Below are positions 5,864 through 6,703 of a stretch of 6,703 nucleotides of DNA, piece by piece. Source of the DNA: Candidatus Thorarchaeota archaeon MP11T_1 (GTDB lineage Archaea; Asgardarchaeota; Thorarchaeia; Thorarchaeales; Thorarchaeaceae); assembly GCA_002825515.1 (NCBI GenBank), contig PJET01000220.1:1-6703 (forward strand), read 5' to 3'. Every line of letters begins with the position of its first letter. Position 1 is the first letter of the stretch. The notes below the pieces were generated by a model. The model worked only from the letters and a program-made list of their open reading frames with translations. It ran no database searches and was not told the origin of the DNA. The position numbers and the translations under genes are program-made.

Positions 5864-5868
5864 AGGAG
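5864..5868 (+). promoter_or_regulatory. Shine-Dalgarno site of the LLM oxidoreductase gene
   Basis: AGGAG lies 9 nt before ATG 5878 and sets the start in the 60-nt gap after the HxlR gene. TTATAG at about 5840-5845 could be a weak TATA element for a separate promoter, but co-transcription with the HxlR gene is also possible. Confidence 0.5.
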
Positions 5869-5877
5869 TTGTCCTGC

Positions 5878-6703
5878 ATGAAACGTAAAATCAAATTTGG
5901 TGCTAGATTAAGTCGTGTTATTTCAACTGTCGCACCTGACAGTGAGAACATCAATATTACTCCTTACAAAAGAATTCAATGGTCACTTGTTCGACAGGTC
6001 GCTCAAGAATGCGAAAAATTGGGATTCGATTCTGTAATTGTACCAGATCACCCAATGGATGATGTGTCTCGATACGCCTGCATGTCTACAATAGCTGCCC
6101 TAGCTGCATGTACTGAAAGAATCACTATTGGTACACTAACTACCAACACGATGAGATACCTCCCCAACCCTTCACTTTTCATTAAAGAAGTTGCTACACT
6201 TGATGACATTTCAAATGGTCGACTATATCCATTTGGTTTGGGACTTGGTTGGACTCCGCACGAATATGAAGCATTTGGATTTCCATTTCCAAAACACAAG
6301 ATTCGACTTGCACAGATGAGAGAAACTATTGAAATGATGAAACTGATGTTTACAGAGGATAAAGTCACGTATGAAGGGGAACATTTCCAAATCAAGGATG
6401 CCATATGTGTACCTAAACCTGTACAGAAGCCATTTCCAATCGTTATAGGTGCACGTGGGAACAGAACACTTCGTCTTGCTGCTGAATACGCTGACCATAT
6501 TGATATCTATGGGGGCATGGATTTAGATGATCTTCAAGAACGACTCAGTTTCATTGAAAATACGTGTTCTGAAATCGGGCGAGATTTCAAAGATATTCTA
6601 TTCTCATGGGGTTGCTGGTTCTGGATTTATGAAAATAATGAGGAACGAAACCGCTATGCTTCAGAAATTAAGCGCTTATCAGAGTATCCAGAAGACCGCT
6701 TCC
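5878..6703 (+). CDS. Luciferase-like (LLM class) flavin/F420-dependent oxidoreductase, 3'-truncated by window edge
   Basis: The frame from ATG 5878 stays open to the last base, giving 275 residues of a TIM-barrel oxidoreductase of the bacterial-luciferase superfamily, which uses FMN or coenzyme F420 for hydride transfer. Diagnostic segments in order are an N-terminal strand IKFGARLS (about 5-12), CEKLGFDSVIVPDHP (about 45-59), ITIGTLTTN (about 82-90), KEVATLDDISNGRL (about 103-116), the glycine-rich GLGLGWTPHEYEAFG (about 119-133) and PVQKPFPIVIGARGNRTLRLAAEYAD (about 181-206, typical of the cofactor-binding side). Full-length members are usually about 300-350 aa, so only a short C-terminal part is missing. 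Substrate and cofactor cannot be set from this fragment; F420 is likely only if the host makes it. The upstream HxlR gene on the same strand could regulate it. Confidence 0.92.
   Translation, partial: MKRKIKFGARLSRVISTVAPDSENINITPYKRIQWSLVRQVAQECEKLGFDSVIVPDHPMDDVSRYACMSTIAALAACTERITIGTLTTNTMRYLPNPSLFIKEVATLDDISNGRLYPFGLGLGWTPHEYEAFGFPFPKHKIRLAQMRETIEMMKLMFTEDKVTYEGEHFQIKDAICVPKPVQKPFPIVIGARGNRTLRLAAEYADHIDIYGGMDLDDLQERLSFIENTCSEIGRDFKDILFSWGCWFWIYENNEERNRYASEIKRLSEYPEDRF

Noticed and set aside
6048..6498. Two - strand frames of 118 and 91 codons near the right end
   Set aside because: They are antisense to the luciferase-like oxidoreductase gene, whose + strand translation matches its family throughout.
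1..6703. Mobile element, CRISPR array, tRNA or rRNA
   Set aside because: No direct repeats with regular spacing, terminal inverted repeats with transposase, or tRNA-like cloverleaf were seen. Genes are compact and ordinary for a chromosome.

Overview
The window appears to be an ordinary stretch of an archaeal chromosome with about 43% G+C (estimated by eye). Several features point to an archaeon. Ribosome-binding sites resemble GGTGAT. A TATAAATA box lies about 34 nt before a start codon, leaving a very short leader. The genes are a two-repeat FtsX-type permease, a plant-type asparaginase, a DUF438/hemerythrin/PAS protein and a luciferase-like oxidoreductase. An Asgard or other mesophilic anaerobic archaeon would fit, but the phylum is a guess. 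No RNA gene, CRISPR array, insertion sequence or phage gene was seen, and no gap between genes exceeds 65 bases.

Left block, + strand (1-3370). The window opens inside an ABC permease of the FtsX/MacB type. Its reading frame is open to the left edge, so the N-terminal half is missing. A LolD/MacB-like ATPase follows, with its Shine-Dalgarno sequence overlapping the permease stop codon; the two form one transporter. After a 62-nt gap with two mutually exclusive inverted repeats comes a complete N-terminal-nucleophile asparaginase/isoaspartyl peptidase starting with GTG.

Middle block, - strand (3377-5335). A two-gene operon is transcribed towards the asparaginase, and the two stop codons are only 6 nt apart. 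The first gene encodes a ferredoxin-like protein with one full 4Fe-4S motif and one three-cysteine motif. The second encodes a DUF438-hemerythrin-PAS protein, a likely sensor of O2, NO or redox state.

Right block, + strand (5422-6703). An HxlR-family winged-helix regulator is divergent from the ferredoxin operon. A partial luciferase-like (LLM) flavin/F420 oxidoreductase follows and runs off the right edge. The HxlR/ferredoxin intergenic region carries a 19-bp palindrome that covers TATA elements for both directions. It is the best candidate for a control point: HxlR probably regulates itself and the iron-sulfur/hemerythrin operon, and perhaps the LLM oxidoreductase.

No clearly unprecedented system is visible. 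The most interesting unit is the HxlR / ferredoxin-like / DUF438-hemerythrin cluster, which looks like a small redox- or gas-responsive module. Its regulator also carries an unusual Cys/His-rich tail.
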